Shown in pieces: positions 23,066 through 29,808 of a stretch of DNA of 38,077 nucleotides (the stretch's first letter is position 1; each line of letters begins with the position of its first letter). Position numbers and translations under genes: made by a program. Source of the DNA: a virus; the IMG/VR virus record IMGVR_UViG_3300037827_000194, positions 1 to 38,077 of that record. One strand, written 5' to 3'. Below the pieces are notes generated by a model, which ran no database searches, was not told the DNA's origin, and worked only from the letters and a program-made list of their open reading frames with translations.

Positions 23066-23620
23066 ATGACAAATGAAGCAATAACGCCACAAGAGCGGTT
23101 TGATTATGCCGTTAATGTTATTTTGGGTCATGAAGGAGGCTATTCTAATGACCCAGACGACCCAGGTGGTGAAACCAACTTTGGGATTACGCAAGCCGAT
23201 TTAAATGAACATATGAAGGATTTCACAAGCTTCCCTTCGGATGTCAAAGATTTGACTAAAATAGAGGCCGAATATTTCTACAAAGTCGTTTATTGGGACA
23301 AATACAATTACAACGCGATTAATTCATTATCGATTGCCACCAAGTTATTTGATATGTGCGTTAACATGGGCGCTCACGAGGCTCATGAATTAGCTCAGCG
23401 CGCTTTGGGCTATTGCGGCTATAGTTCTCTTGCTGTTGATGGAATTCTTGGTGGTCACACGTTGGCGGCTATTAATGAAGTCTGTTTACATGGTCGTGAA
23501 GAAGACTTAATGAATGAGCTCATCAACGAAGCCAAATGGTTCTATGAACATTTAGTGGAGGAAAAGCCTGTTCTTAAGAAGTTCTTAAACGGATGGATTG
23601 ATAGAGCCTCATGGTCATAG
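23066..23620 (+). CDS. Endolysin, glycoside hydrolase family 108, 184 aa
   Basis: GHEGGYSNDPDDPGGETNFG (residues 21-40) is the GH108 signature; E23 is the expected catalytic acid. The C-terminal part resembles the peptidoglycan-binding domain that accompanies this family (LAVDGILGGHTLAAIN). The enzyme cleaves the glycan backbone of peptidoglycan at the end of infection. No signal peptide, so it needs a holin; candidates are the small membrane proteins elsewhere. AAAGGA precedes the ATG. The 3' end overlaps rusA by 10 bases. Confidence 0.92.
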   Translation: MTNEAITPQERFDYAVNVILGHEGGYSNDPDDPGGETNFGITQADLNEHMKDFTSFPSDVKDLTKIEAEYFYKVVYWDKYNYNAINSLSIATKLFDMCVNMGAHEAHELAQRALGYCGYSSLAVDGILGGHTLAAINEVCLHGREEDLMNELINEAKWFYEHLVEEKPVLKKFLNGWIDRASWS

Positions 23621-23952
23621 AGCTTCCTTGGCCACCAAGCGTTAATCATTATTGGCGACACACAAAGAACGGTCATTACATCAGCGCTGAGGGCATAAAT
23701 TATCGTGAAACAGTCTTTTATTCTTGCGTGAAACATCGAGGCACACTTCCAGACGATGCTAGATTATCGGTTCGTATAGAAGCCTTCCCACCGGATAAGA
23801 GAAAAAGAGACCTGGATAATGTGCTTAAGGCGCTTTTAGATGCGTTGCAGAAAGCGGGCGTTTACAAAGATGACAGCCAGATCGACTTTCTGGCCATCAA
23901 TAGAAATCCTTCGAAAGAAGGAAAGGTGAGAGTGGAAATAACCGAGCTCTAA
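23611..23952 (+). CDS. rusA: RusA-type Holliday junction resolvase
   Basis: The 113-residue product has PWPPSVNHYWR at the N-terminus and RDLDNVLKALLDAL with the catalytic Asp pair (D67, D69) and Lys 73, then YKDDSQI with the third Asp. RusA cuts four-way junctions symmetrically, resolving recombination and replication intermediates before packaging. It overlaps the endolysin stop and converges on ssb, with a 4-base tail overlap and no terminator between. Confidence 0.93.
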   Translation: MVIELPWPPSVNHYWRHTKNGHYISAEGINYRETVFYSCVKHRGTLPDDARLSVRIEAFPPDKRKRDLDNVLKALLDALQKAGVYKDDSQIDFLAINRNPSKEGKVRVEITEL

Positions 23953-24359
23953 AATGGAATTTCGCTGTCATTAAAATCATTATAAGAAGCTTTCTTTTTT
24001 TCTTGACTGGGTTTTGATTCAGGCTCTTTTTTCTTAGCGCTTTGTATAAATTTTATATCTTGAGCCGTTACCGAATAAATGTATTGGCCAGCGCGTTCGC
24101 CCGTTTCAATTTTCTTATTATTAATCTCACCACGCACATAAATGCTATCTCCTACATGAACATATTTGGCAGCAATCTCAGCAAGCTTGCTAAAGCAATT
24201 TATATTGTGCCAGGTCGTGCGCACCTGCTTTTCACCGCTAGAGTCCTTGTATTTCGTGGTCGTGGCCAAGGAAATGACGGTTATTTCACCGCCATTATTT
24301 AATGTTTTGGTTTCTTTTTTGCCAACATGGCCAACTAAAATAGCTTCATTTATCATCAT
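23949..24359 (-). CDS. ssb: Single-stranded DNA-binding protein
   Basis: OB-fold features are MMINEAILVGHVGKKETKTL at the start, TTWHNINCFSKLAEIAAKYV and VRGEINNKKIETG, and the C-terminus ends DFNDSEIPF, like the acidic tip that recruits partner proteins. AAGGA lies 4 bases before the first ATG and 7 before the second, so translation may begin at 24356. The last gene of the reverse recombination operon. The HNH stop overlaps its start by 14 bases, and the first residues are copied at the start of that HNH protein. Confidence 0.93.
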   Translation of the reverse strand: MMINEAILVGHVGKKETKTLNNGGEITVISLATTTKYKDSSGEKQVRTTWHNINCFSKLAEIAAKYVHVGDSIYVRGEINNKKIETGERAGQYIYSVTAQDIKFIQSAKKKEPESKPSQEKKKASYNDFNDSEIPF

Positions 24360-24924
24360 ATTGTCCTTTAAATTGACCTTTATTATTTATTTTTCTATTC
24401 TTGTAATTTTCTTTTGCGTGATGCGCGCTATGCTCACTACGTGTCATAATCTGTAAATTATCTAGACAGTTGTTCGTTTTATTACCATCTACGTGATGAA
24501 CCACTTCTTCTTTTTTTAATTTCCTGCCTAATTTTGTTTCCATTATTAATTTATGTTCACTTTTGTGTTTGTATTCTCCGCGAGTTAGTTCTATATATCC
24601 AGATGGCTTTAAAGTTCTTCCCTTGGCATTAACATTACTCCATGAATTTCTGGCTATAGAAATATTTTCTTTCCATTCTTCTGTAAATATTCTTTTTTTA
24701 CCTTTTATCATGCAGGTTCTTCCATCTTTGGAGGCTATTCTTATTCCTTCTGTTCTTGTCCTAAGCAATCCTTCCTTCAATAAAATCAACCTTATCGTAG
24801 AAGGTGCTCTATTTAGTTGCGTAGCAATCTGTGCGATGCTTAATTTTTTGTTTACATATAAAAAACAAATATATTCTTTTTGATTTAATTGATTATTTTC
24901 CACGCGGATGGCTTCGTTAATCAT
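24346..24924 (-). CDS. HNH endonuclease with helix-turn-helix, homing type, 192 aa
   Basis: The ATG at 24924 overlaps the recT stop, with GGAG upstream. Domains in order: an ssb-like start (MINEAIRV), a helix-turn-helix (LSIAQIATQLNRAPSTIRLI), a middle typical of HNH homing proteins (PSGYIELTRGEYKHKSEHKL), and the HNH core VVHHVDGNKTNNCLDNLQIM. The tail ends inside the ssb start. The family cuts unoccupied alleles and promotes its own transfer. Its A-rich coding differs from recT. The enzyme core looks intact. Confidence 0.88.
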   Translation of the reverse strand: MINEAIRVENNQLNQKEYICFLYVNKKLSIAQIATQLNRAPSTIRLILLKEGLLRTRTEGIRIASKDGRTCMIKGKKRIFTEEWKENISIARNSWSNVNAKGRTLKPSGYIELTRGEYKHKSEHKLIMETKLGRKLKKEEVVHHVDGNKTNNCLDNLQIMTRSEHSAHHAKENYKNRKINNKGQFKGQYDDK

Positions 24925-25802
24925 CAAGCTTTCTCCAATTGTAATAAAAATATGCGTGCTTGCGCATCGGTTAATTCCTCAAGTACTTCAACTTTATGAT
25001 AGGCCAAAGCTTTCTTGATTCGCTCTTTACTGAACTCTTTCAACATCATTAAATCGTTGATTTCATCTATTTGTTCCTGGCTTACTGGCAATGTAGTGCT
25101 GCCTGATTCACGGGCTTTTTTAGGCGTGTCAACAAGCTCTCCTGTCTCAGAGTCAATCACATTGTCCTCTAAAATACTTTTGAGTTTTTCAGTTTGCGTA
25201 TTGCCTTCAATGACGCGAATATTCTGGGTTTCTTGTTGCGGTATTTCAGCATCAGAATAAGTGCCAGAAAGGACTTCCTGAAAGGCTTGGCGCAACGCTT
25301 GAGCTTCCGCTACCTTCTTTATCATCGTCTCAGGCTTTGACTTCCACAGGCTCTGATTGGCGTTATACTCTTCCATTGTCACCATCACATAAGTGTATTT
25401 AGAAGATGTTTTGCGCTTAACAATACAATAAGCCCCTATTAATTGACCTCGGTTAGAAAAGCCATAACTGTGCTGAATCTCATTGTTTACGATTTTAAAT
25501 TCATCGTCTGAGTACACCGCATTTACTTGGTGGTACTCATAATCTTTCTGGCGTTGTGCGGCCTTCCTGTAGCCGTCACGTCCTAAGAATATACTCGCTG
25601 GTGTGCCTTGCTTGTACTTAACAGCCCATATTTCCCGCATGAAGGGATTGAGTTGTGTGGCTTTCCCAAGCTCTACTAAAAAACTAAATTCAATATCTGT
25701 TAAAGGAGCGGATGGAGATACTAATTTTCGTATTTCAGCTAACTTAGATGCGTTACTCCACATATCAATTGTTGTATTATTTAATGCTATTACGTTACTC
25801 AT
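24924..25802 (-). CDS. recT: RecT-family single-strand annealing protein, 292 aa
   Basis: ATG 25802 (MSNVIALNNTT) with AAAGGCG upstream is chosen; the longer in-frame ATG at 25832 lacks a ribosome site. Family features are the annealing core (GKATQLNPFMREIWAVKYKQ, IFLGRDGYRKAAQRQ) and YTYVMVTMEEYNANQSLW. The C-terminus is a charged helical tail. It anneals complementary strands resected by the YqaJ nuclease encoded upstream, as in RecET-type systems. It overlaps the HNH start by one base. Confidence 0.9.
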   Translation of the reverse strand: MSNVIALNNTTIDMWSNASKLAEIRKLVSPSAPLTDIEFSFLVELGKATQLNPFMREIWAVKYKQGTPASIFLGRDGYRKAAQRQKDYEYHQVNAVYSDDEFKIVNNEIQHSYGFSNRGQLIGAYCIVKRKTSSKYTYVMVTMEEYNANQSLWKSKPETMIKKVAEAQALRQAFQEVLSGTYSDAEIPQQETQNIRVIEGNTQTEKLKSILEDNVIDSETGELVDTPKKARESGSTTLPVSQEQIDEINDLMMLKEFSKERIKKALAYHKVEVLEELTDAQARIFLLQLEKA

Positions 25803-25803
25803 G

Positions 25804-25971
25804 TTATTCGCCTTTCGCAAACTTGATGCCATCTATGAATGATTGTGCTGCTATAGTTGCCTCTTTTTCAGAGGCATAATCACTTAAGGCATAAACCAAG
25901 TCACTATTAGCAAAAATATCAGCCATCCAAATATCCTGTATTTCCCATGTTTTAAAGTAATAATTAATCAT
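25804..25971 (-). CDS. Small protein between exonuclease and RecT, 55 aa
   Basis: The ATG (25971) overlaps the exonuclease stop (ATGA) and the TAA ends one base before the recT ATG, with recT's ribosome site inside its 3' end, so it is certainly positioned as a translated gene. The product has MINYYFKTWEIQDIWMADIF, then ALSDYASEKEATIAAQSFID, and ends FAKGE. Short, acidic and helical. No family recognised; a recombination modulator is a possible role. Confidence 0.7.
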   Translation of the reverse strand: MINYYFKTWEIQDIWMADIFANSDLVYALSDYASEKEATIAAQSFIDGIKFAKGE

Positions 25972-26810
25972 TGTGCCATTCCTTTCATTAAGAAGGTTCG
26001 AGTTCCTCTTTTGTTAGCCTTCCATGAAACAATGGGTCTTCCTGATTCGTCTGTGAGACATTCTGCGTCTTTCATAAATTGCATGATGTTAAATTTGTGC
26101 TTTTCTTCAACCTCACTCAAAGCCTTTATTTTAAAGCGTGTGTCAGCCAAAGTTGTTAATTGTTCTGCTACCTCTGGCGCAATTGTTACAGTCTTTTCTG
26201 GGTCATGTTTTGGGTACATGAGCTTCAAATCAACTTGGTTAATAGGTTCAGGTGGGGTACGAGTTTGAACACATTCCCAGAACTTTTTAGCCGCATCAAT
26301 AATCTTTGATTCCAGGTCAAGGTCACGAGTGTACTTAAACTCACGGTAATCGTTGCCACCAATTAATACAGCAATGTAGGCGCAATCTGCGTTCATTACC
26401 GCGCAATAGTGCGCAACTTGAACCAAATATTGCATAGGGATAACATCAGAACCGTCTTCGCCCCATTCATGAGCCATGAAACCAGCAGAGCATTTGACTT
26501 CAAGCACGGCATTCCACTCAGGAATGAAACCATCGACATTACCACGTAGAAAATCGTGGAAAGGGTGAACCAATGTATCGGGCGTTTCAACTGCCACATT
26601 GTTTCGTTTGGCGAACTCATCACGGATAACACCTTCAAGTTGATGACCCCAATATTGAAATGGCGTCATTTCACTATCATTTTCGACTTCGCCAATCTTC
26701 TCAAGGTATAATTGATATGGGGTTTTGTAATTGGATAGACCTAGAATTATTGGCATGTCGCTACCACCAATACCCAGTTTACGTTCTTCGCGTTGTTGTT
26801 CTGTAATCAT
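25968..26810 (-). CDS. YqaJ-type recombination exonuclease, 280 aa
   Basis: The nuclease-family signature GIGGSDMPIILGLSNYKTPY is near residue 13. Catalytic residues visible are E59 (HQLEG), D93 in GNVDGF and E104/K106 in LEVKCS. The enzyme degrades one strand of duplex ends, feeding RecT, and helps make recombination intermediates and concatemers. It is the first gene of the reverse recombination operon; a leader of about 90 bases with a shared operator-like repeat precedes it. Confidence 0.9.
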   Translation of the reverse strand: MITEQQREERKLGIGGSDMPIILGLSNYKTPYQLYLEKIGEVENDSEMTPFQYWGHQLEGVIRDEFAKRNNVAVETPDTLVHPFHDFLRGNVDGFIPEWNAVLEVKCSAGFMAHEWGEDGSDVIPMQYLVQVAHYCAVMNADCAYIAVLIGGNDYREFKYTRDLDLESKIIDAAKKFWECVQTRTPPEPINQVDLKLMYPKHDPEKTVTIAPEVAEQLTTLADTRFKIKALSEVEEKHKFNIMQFMKDAECLTDESGRPIVSWKANKRGTRTFLMKGMAQ

Positions 26811-26837
26811 AATAATTGCTCTCTATTGTTAAATTTA

Positions 26838-26853
26838 TTATCTCTGGTTAAAG
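26838..26853 (-). promoter_or_regulatory. Operator-like repeat in recombination operon leader
   Basis: On the reverse strand the core reads TTTAACCAGAGATAA. The same TTAACCARAGATA core occurs at 32411-32426 and 32433-32448, in the leader of the other reverse-strand operon. Here it lies about 50 bases after the predicted start site, so it could act as a DNA operator or an RNA control element. Confidence 0.5.
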
Positions 26854-26901
26854 AAACAAAATCCGTGTTCATAGTTCCTTCCTTAGTCGCCAATCATTGG
26901 C

Positions 26902-26939
26902 ATTGACACATCATGACAAATATAATATCATTTGTCAAT
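26902..26939. promoter_or_regulatory. Divergent promoters with overlapping palindromic operator
   Basis: Rightward: TTGACA (26903-26908), 17-base spacer, TATCAT (26926-26931) drives the Cro-like gene. Leftward: TTGACA on the reverse strand (26938-26933), 17-base spacer, CATGAT (26915-26910), to the recombination operon. A palindrome TGACAAAT (26914-26921) and ATTTGTCA (26930-26937), and outer arms ATTGACA/TGTCAAT, cover both. The Cro-like protein encoded next door is the natural ligand by position. The leftward -10 is weak. Confidence 0.68.
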
Positions 26940-26967
26940 ACTAATTACGTTTGTTATAGAGGTTTTT

Positions 26968-27147
26968 ATGAAGTTCAGTGAAGTCATGATTTATTATGAT
27001 TATAACATGTCTAAGATTGCTAAGGCTTTAGATACGAGCCGCCAATACGTGTCGTTATGGAAAAAAGAAAATCAAATACCGTTCCCAATGCAATGTATGT
27101 TACAGGTCATTACTAATGGGAAATTAAAGGCGAGCAAAGATGATTGA
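26968..27147 (+). CDS. Cro-like helix-turn-helix repressor, 59 aa
   Basis: ATG 26968 with AGAGG 6 bases upstream is chosen; an earlier in-frame start lacks a ribosome site. The sequence MSKIAKALDTSRQYVSLWK is a Cro-type helix-turn-helix, followed by ENQIPFPMQCMLQVITNGKL, matching lambda-Cro-like proteins. It probably binds the palindrome at 26902-26939 and balances its own rightward transcription with the leftward recombination operon. The partner repressor of a lysogeny switch is not present. Confidence 0.85.
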   Translation: MKFSEVMIYYDYNMSKIAKALDTSRQYVSLWKKENQIPFPMQCMLQVITNGKLKASKDD

Positions 27148-27400
27148 ATTACCTTGGGGTGAAAAGTGGGTGGTTAGATACAAGGAAAAGAGCGGGGCAG
27201 CAGGTATGGGAATGGCGAATCACTGGCAATGCTTACCGATAATGATAAGCCAGATTTTACAAAGCGGTGGACATGGAATTGTGATAACAGATGAGACCAT
27301 TAGACCGAAAATTATAGATGTAACTGGAGAAGAAAATGAGCAACACAGCAGCGAAGTACACACAAGAGCAATTGGATATAGCCCTATTGAAGAACACTAA
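27140..27400 (+). CDS. Hypothetical protein, 86 aa
   Basis: It overlaps the cro-like stop by 8 bases. Sequence features include MIELPWGEKWVVRYKEKSG and GMGMANHWQCLPIMISQILQ, then GIVITDETIRPKIIDVTG; the tail is charged. No membrane helix or known motif. Probably early, in the rightward operon of small genes. The 3' 65 bases overlap the next gene in another frame, so the C-terminal end may be less constrained. Confidence 0.6.
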   Translation: MIELPWGEKWVVRYKEKSGAAGMGMANHWQCLPIMISQILQSGGHGIVITDETIRPKIIDVTGEENEQHSSEVHTRAIGYSPIEEH

Positions 27401-27545
27401 TGAGGGTATTTTAAGAACTTTATCTCGCATAGAAACCGAGATTAAAAGTCATTTTCATTGGACTATGGGACTTATATTAGGTTTATATACGATTGGAGTT
27501 GGTGCGCTAATTAGTGCGCTTGGTAAAGCTTATGGAGTGTTTTAA
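27336..27545 (+). CDS. Small membrane-anchored protein, holin/XhlA-like, paralogue C, 69 aa
   Basis: GGAGAAGAAA precedes the ATG. A soluble helical part (QEQLDIALLKNTNEGILRTL, SRIETEIKSHFHW) leads to a C-terminal membrane segment (TMGLILGLYTIGVGALISAL). The order and the aromatic/Trp-Gly entry resemble the pair at 9771 and 10019, but here it is in the early region. XhlA-like sequences of this shape occur in many phages. Either a holin-type or a membrane-linked host-takeover role is possible. Confidence 0.72.
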   Translation: MSNTAAKYTQEQLDIALLKNTNEGILRTLSRIETEIKSHFHWTMGLILGLYTIGVGALISALGKAYGVF

Positions 27546-27547
27546 TT

Positions 27548-27613
27548 ATGAGTTGTATTACTGAAATAGAGTGTCATTCGATTATCGATCAGCTTATCGA
27601 GGTGGCCGCATGA
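27548..27613 (+). CDS. Possible 21-aa leader peptide
   Basis: ATG 27548 opens a frame of 21 codons (MSCITEIECHSIIDQLIEVA) whose TGA overlaps the ATG of the next gene (ATGA). A weak GGAGTG lies 9 bases upstream. The arrangement fits translational coupling, but there is no independent evidence of expression. Confidence 0.35.
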   Translation: MSCITEIECHSIIDQLIEVAA

Positions 27614-27807
27614 CCTTTTTTGAAGCTTTGCCGAGTATTTTATTATCAATAGCAGTCGTTTCTCAAGCTAGATGGATATCGAACCTAAGTGGTCGCATAA
27701 ACAAGCTTGAACGTGTAAACGCCACAAAGCAATGGCTTGATGCTATAGAGAGCGGTGAATCTCCAAGTGATTTGGCGTACATGCGAGAAAAAGGTTTTCT
27801 CAAATGA
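27610..27807 (+). CDS. Small membrane protein, 65 aa
   Basis: ATG 27610 (GAGG 8 bases upstream) is preferred over GTG 27571. An N-terminal hydrophobic segment (MTFFEALPSILLSIAVVSQA) is followed by a cytoplasmic-type charged helix (NLSGRINKLERVNATKQWLD) and a soluble tail ending REKGFLK. N-terminal anchor plus coiled helix is a common small-phage layout. It overlaps the next gene by 4 bases. Confidence 0.65.
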   Translation: MTFFEALPSILLSIAVVSQARWISNLSGRINKLERVNATKQWLDAIESGESPSDLAYMREKGFLK

Positions 27808-27995
27808 ATAAAACATTAAAACCAGAAGACATTTATGATGTATTTCATTCTATGACCGAAATAGAAATTCACGCAGCCACATCGACAATTAAGGCCGGAG
27901 AAGAAAAAGACCAATTAATGGGTCAAGGTTACATTTTGGCCGTAGAGCGTTGCCCTAATATTCTTAGGTCGATTATGAAGGATGTCCCATGCTAG
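27804..27995 (+). CDS. Small acidic hypothetical protein, 63 aa
   Basis: ATGA overlap with the previous gene; it overlaps the next by 7 bases. MNKTLKPEDIYDVFHSMTEI then HAATSTIKAGEEKDQLMGQG and a C-terminal RCPNILRSIMKDVPC. Helical, soluble, no motif recognised. Its presence in a dense run of overlapping frames supports translation. Confidence 0.62.
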   Translation: MNKTLKPEDIYDVFHSMTEIEIHAATSTIKAGEEKDQLMGQGYILAVERCPNILRSIMKDVPC

Positions 27996-28213
27996 ATAAA
28001 GCCACCAAATATAAAGCGGTTGGATGTGCTAACAAGTCGTTGCATTTTTTGCAACAACTGAAAAAGCACGTTCAAATTGGTGATGGATTTACACAAGCGC
28101 GCGCAGCATATGGATTAATGCTCATTGAAGCCTATTTGAATGGGCAGTTTTTAACAGAAGTTCAGGAGTTCACGGGTCATGAAGATGAAACCAATGAAAA
28201 TGGAAATCGATAA
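27989..28213 (+). CDS. Small hypothetical protein, 74 aa
   Basis: Overlaps both neighbours. MLDKATKYKAVGCANKSLHF then QQLKKHVQIGDGFTQARAAY and LMLIEAYLNGQFLTEVQEF; the end is acidic (GHEDETNENG). Helical and soluble. No recognised family; one of the early small-gene run. Confidence 0.6.
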   Translation: MLDKATKYKAVGCANKSLHFLQQLKKHVQIGDGFTQARAAYGLMLIEAYLNGQFLTEVQEFTGHEDETNENGNR

Positions 28214-28454
28214 GTATATTTATGTAGGTTGCATTCCCGTTTATGCCCATCCTGAGCGACCAAAAGACCAATCATTTTGTATAAAAAGAGATTGTCCTCA
28301 TTGTAAAAAACCGATGTGGGTTAGTGAGAAAAAAAGACAGCTTGAAGAAATTGACCCCGAAAGAATGAAGGTCTATTGCCTGGAGTGTTTAGCAATTGGG
28401 GCTATGAATCAAGGATATGAGCCGGAATTATTTGATATAGGAAAGATTAAATGA
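28179..28454 (+). CDS. Zinc-ribbon protein, 91 aa
   Basis: AGGAG lies 10 bases before ATG 28179, though later ATGs at 28185, 28194 and 28200 are possible. Two Cys pairs, DCPHCKKPMW and VYCLECLAIG, plus an upstream Cys (FCIKRD) form a zinc-ribbon-like fold. Such small proteins often bind nucleic acids or protein partners. Its stop overlaps the ATG of the next, frameshifted frame. Confidence 0.68.
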   Translation: MKMKPMKMEIDKYIYVGCIPVYAHPERPKDQSFCIKRDCPHCKKPMWVSEKKRQLEEIDPERMKVYCLECLAIGAMNQGYEPELFDIGKIK

Positions 28455-28736
28455 ATAAATATTTATGTATCTGCGGAGTCGGATTTAACAGAAAAAAAAG
28501 CTGATGACCACGTTAAAGTTTTTAGCGATGTGGACAATTCATGGCCTCACCAGGTAATGAAACGGAATTGGAAAGGACGATTTCTTGATTTTATATTTGA
28601 ATTTCCTTGGGGAAAGTGTTTCAGATTAATAGGATTAACTCTCATTTTATTTGTATTAGAGCATCATTTTAAAATTGATTTTACCATTTGGGAAGCCACT
28701 TTTTTAGGACTAGGAATAGGATTATACATTGACTAA
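28451..28736 (+). pseudogene. Frameshifted zinc-finger plus membrane protein gene (A8 tract)
   Basis: The first frame, from ATG 28451, reads MNKYLCICGVGFNRKKS and stops at 28504. A second frame from just after the A8 run at 28492-28499 continues as ADDHVKVFSDVDNSWPHQVM, then a basic stretch (KRNWKGRFLDFIFEF) and a hydrophobic C-terminus (LIGLTLILFVLEHHF) to 28736. Removing one A joins them into one 94-residue protein with an uninterrupted CIC...DDHVK finger. Either a real loss-of-function indel, slippage at the A run, or an assembly or sequencing error. Confidence 0.7.
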
Positions 28737-28950
28737 TGGACTATACAATGAGTACTCAGTGCTTACGGACGAGCGACATACCTGGCGCGTGGAAATAGAA
28801 CAAGGTTTATGGCACGAGCCGCTTGTGTTACAACAGTATAGAGAAAACAGAGAATCTAATCTGTGGCGCTCGACAAGAGAAGTGGAAAAGTTATGCGAGT
28901 ACGTTCTTTTTTTAGAAGAGCAACTCGCAAAACATAGGGAACACATTTAA
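28729..28950 (+). CDS. Small charged helical protein, 73 aa
   Basis: A TTG start at 28729 with TAGGA 7 bases upstream overlaps the previous frame by 8 bases. The product is helical (LTDERHTWRVEIEQGLWHEP, STREVEKLCEYVLFLEEQLA) and probably a coiled coil. No family recognised. The reverse strand also gives an open frame, but this strand fits the operon. Confidence 0.6.
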   Translation: MTNGLYNEYSVLTDERHTWRVEIEQGLWHEPLVLQQYRENRESNLWRSTREVEKLCEYVLFLEEQLAKHREHI

Positions 28951-28963
28951 TAAGGATTTTATT

Positions 28964-29299
28964 GTGGAATATAAGACATCACATTATGTGCTTGGTGAAA
29001 CTGAGCCTGAATCACAACCTCAAAAAGCTTTATCCGAAATAGTATTTTTGGTTAAAGAACGTCTTTCTGATGCCCTACATGATAATGATAGTGGACTTGC
29101 TGGTAATCATCCCAGGGTCATTATCTCAATGGTAATCACCAATATCCTCGTAAATTTATTATTTAATTCTATCGCTATCACTGATGTAAGCAGACGCTTG
29201 AATATGGTCAATGAAAGCCTGGATGAAATAAAAGAAATGACTTTAAATCTGTGGCACGCTATGGAAGCCCGTAGAGCCGACACGAAGACCCCACACTAA
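28964..29299 (+). CDS. Small membrane-associated protein, 111 aa
   Basis: GTG start at 28964 with AAGGAT upstream. An acidic N-terminus and helix (ALSEIVFLVKERLSDALHD) precede a hydrophobic stretch (VIISMVITNILVNLLFNSIA) and a C-terminal charged helix (VNESLDEIKEMTLNLWHAM). One membrane segment in the middle is likely. No family recognised. Confidence 0.62.
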   Translation: MEYKTSHYVLGETEPESQPQKALSEIVFLVKERLSDALHDNDSGLAGNHPRVIISMVITNILVNLLFNSIAITDVSRRLNMVNESLDEIKEMTLNLWHAMEARRADTKTPH

Positions 29300-29312
29300 C
29301 TTAGAGGTAATT

Positions 29313-29534
29313 ATGACCCATCATATCGTTGAGCCGTATGGTACAATTACAGTACCCGCAAATAGCGGTAAAGACCTTGTTAAGATAAAGTTAAATACCG
29401 AGAGTTTGACGACATTATTAAGGTCAAATATTTCTTGCCATATGAACAAAACTCTGAACCAAGAGCTAATTGATACGCTTACAAAGCAAATAATTGAATC
29501 TATTGATTTTTTCTTGAACAATCCTGTCGATTAA
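29313..29534 (+). CDS. Small hypothetical protein, 73 aa
   Basis: ATG 29313 after AGAGGTAATT. MTHHIVEPYGTITVPANSGK then KIKLNTESLTTLLRSNISC and a helical C-terminus (QIIESIDFFLNNPVD). Soluble, no motif seen. Last gene of the small-gene run before the repeat-rich region. Confidence 0.6.
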   Translation: MTHHIVEPYGTITVPANSGKDLVKIKLNTESLTTLLRSNISCHMNKTLNQELIDTLTKQIIESIDFFLNNPVD

Positions 29535-29808
29535 TTTTGGACTAGATTATATGAATTTGAGAAATTAACGGTTACTATATCTAGGAAGTTTTAGAGGCTT
29601 CCTGCCTCACTACTTTTTTATTATTAGGTCGTTTGAATACAATCCGCCAAGATACTTATTCAAACTTTACACGTCACGCGAAACACAAAAAGTTTTGGCT
29701 TCGGGCTTTTTGTTATGGACTACACATCCGTTCGCGCTACTACCATAACAAGTGTGTTATTTGCATTGGGCGATTAACCTACACACATAACAAGGGCGAT
29801 TATACACC
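29535..29808. other. Repeat-rich region upstream of replication genes (possible origin)
   Basis: This 274-base gap carries two terminator-like hairpins (29583-29619 and 29686-29712), an inverted repeat GTTATGG (29712-29718)/CCATAAC (29743-29749), and two direct repeats: CATAACAAG at 29744-29752 and 29786-29794, and GGGCGATTA at 29768-29776 and 29794-29802. Phage O-type initiators often bind repeats in or beside their own gene. An origin is a reasonable inference, but control of the O-like gene is equally possible. Confidence 0.5.
29583..29619 (+). terminator. Terminator after the early small-gene run
   Basis: AGGAAG (29583-29588) pairs with CTTCCT (29598-29603), and an alternative pairs GAGGC (29594-29598) with GCCTC (29604-29608), followed by a run of six T at 29614-29619. 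A plausible factor-independent terminator for the operon ending at 29534. Confidence 0.55.

Noticed and set aside
28722-28946. Reverse-strand frame of 74 codons
   Set aside because: It covers almost exactly the + gene at 28729, which has a ribosome site and fits the operon direction.
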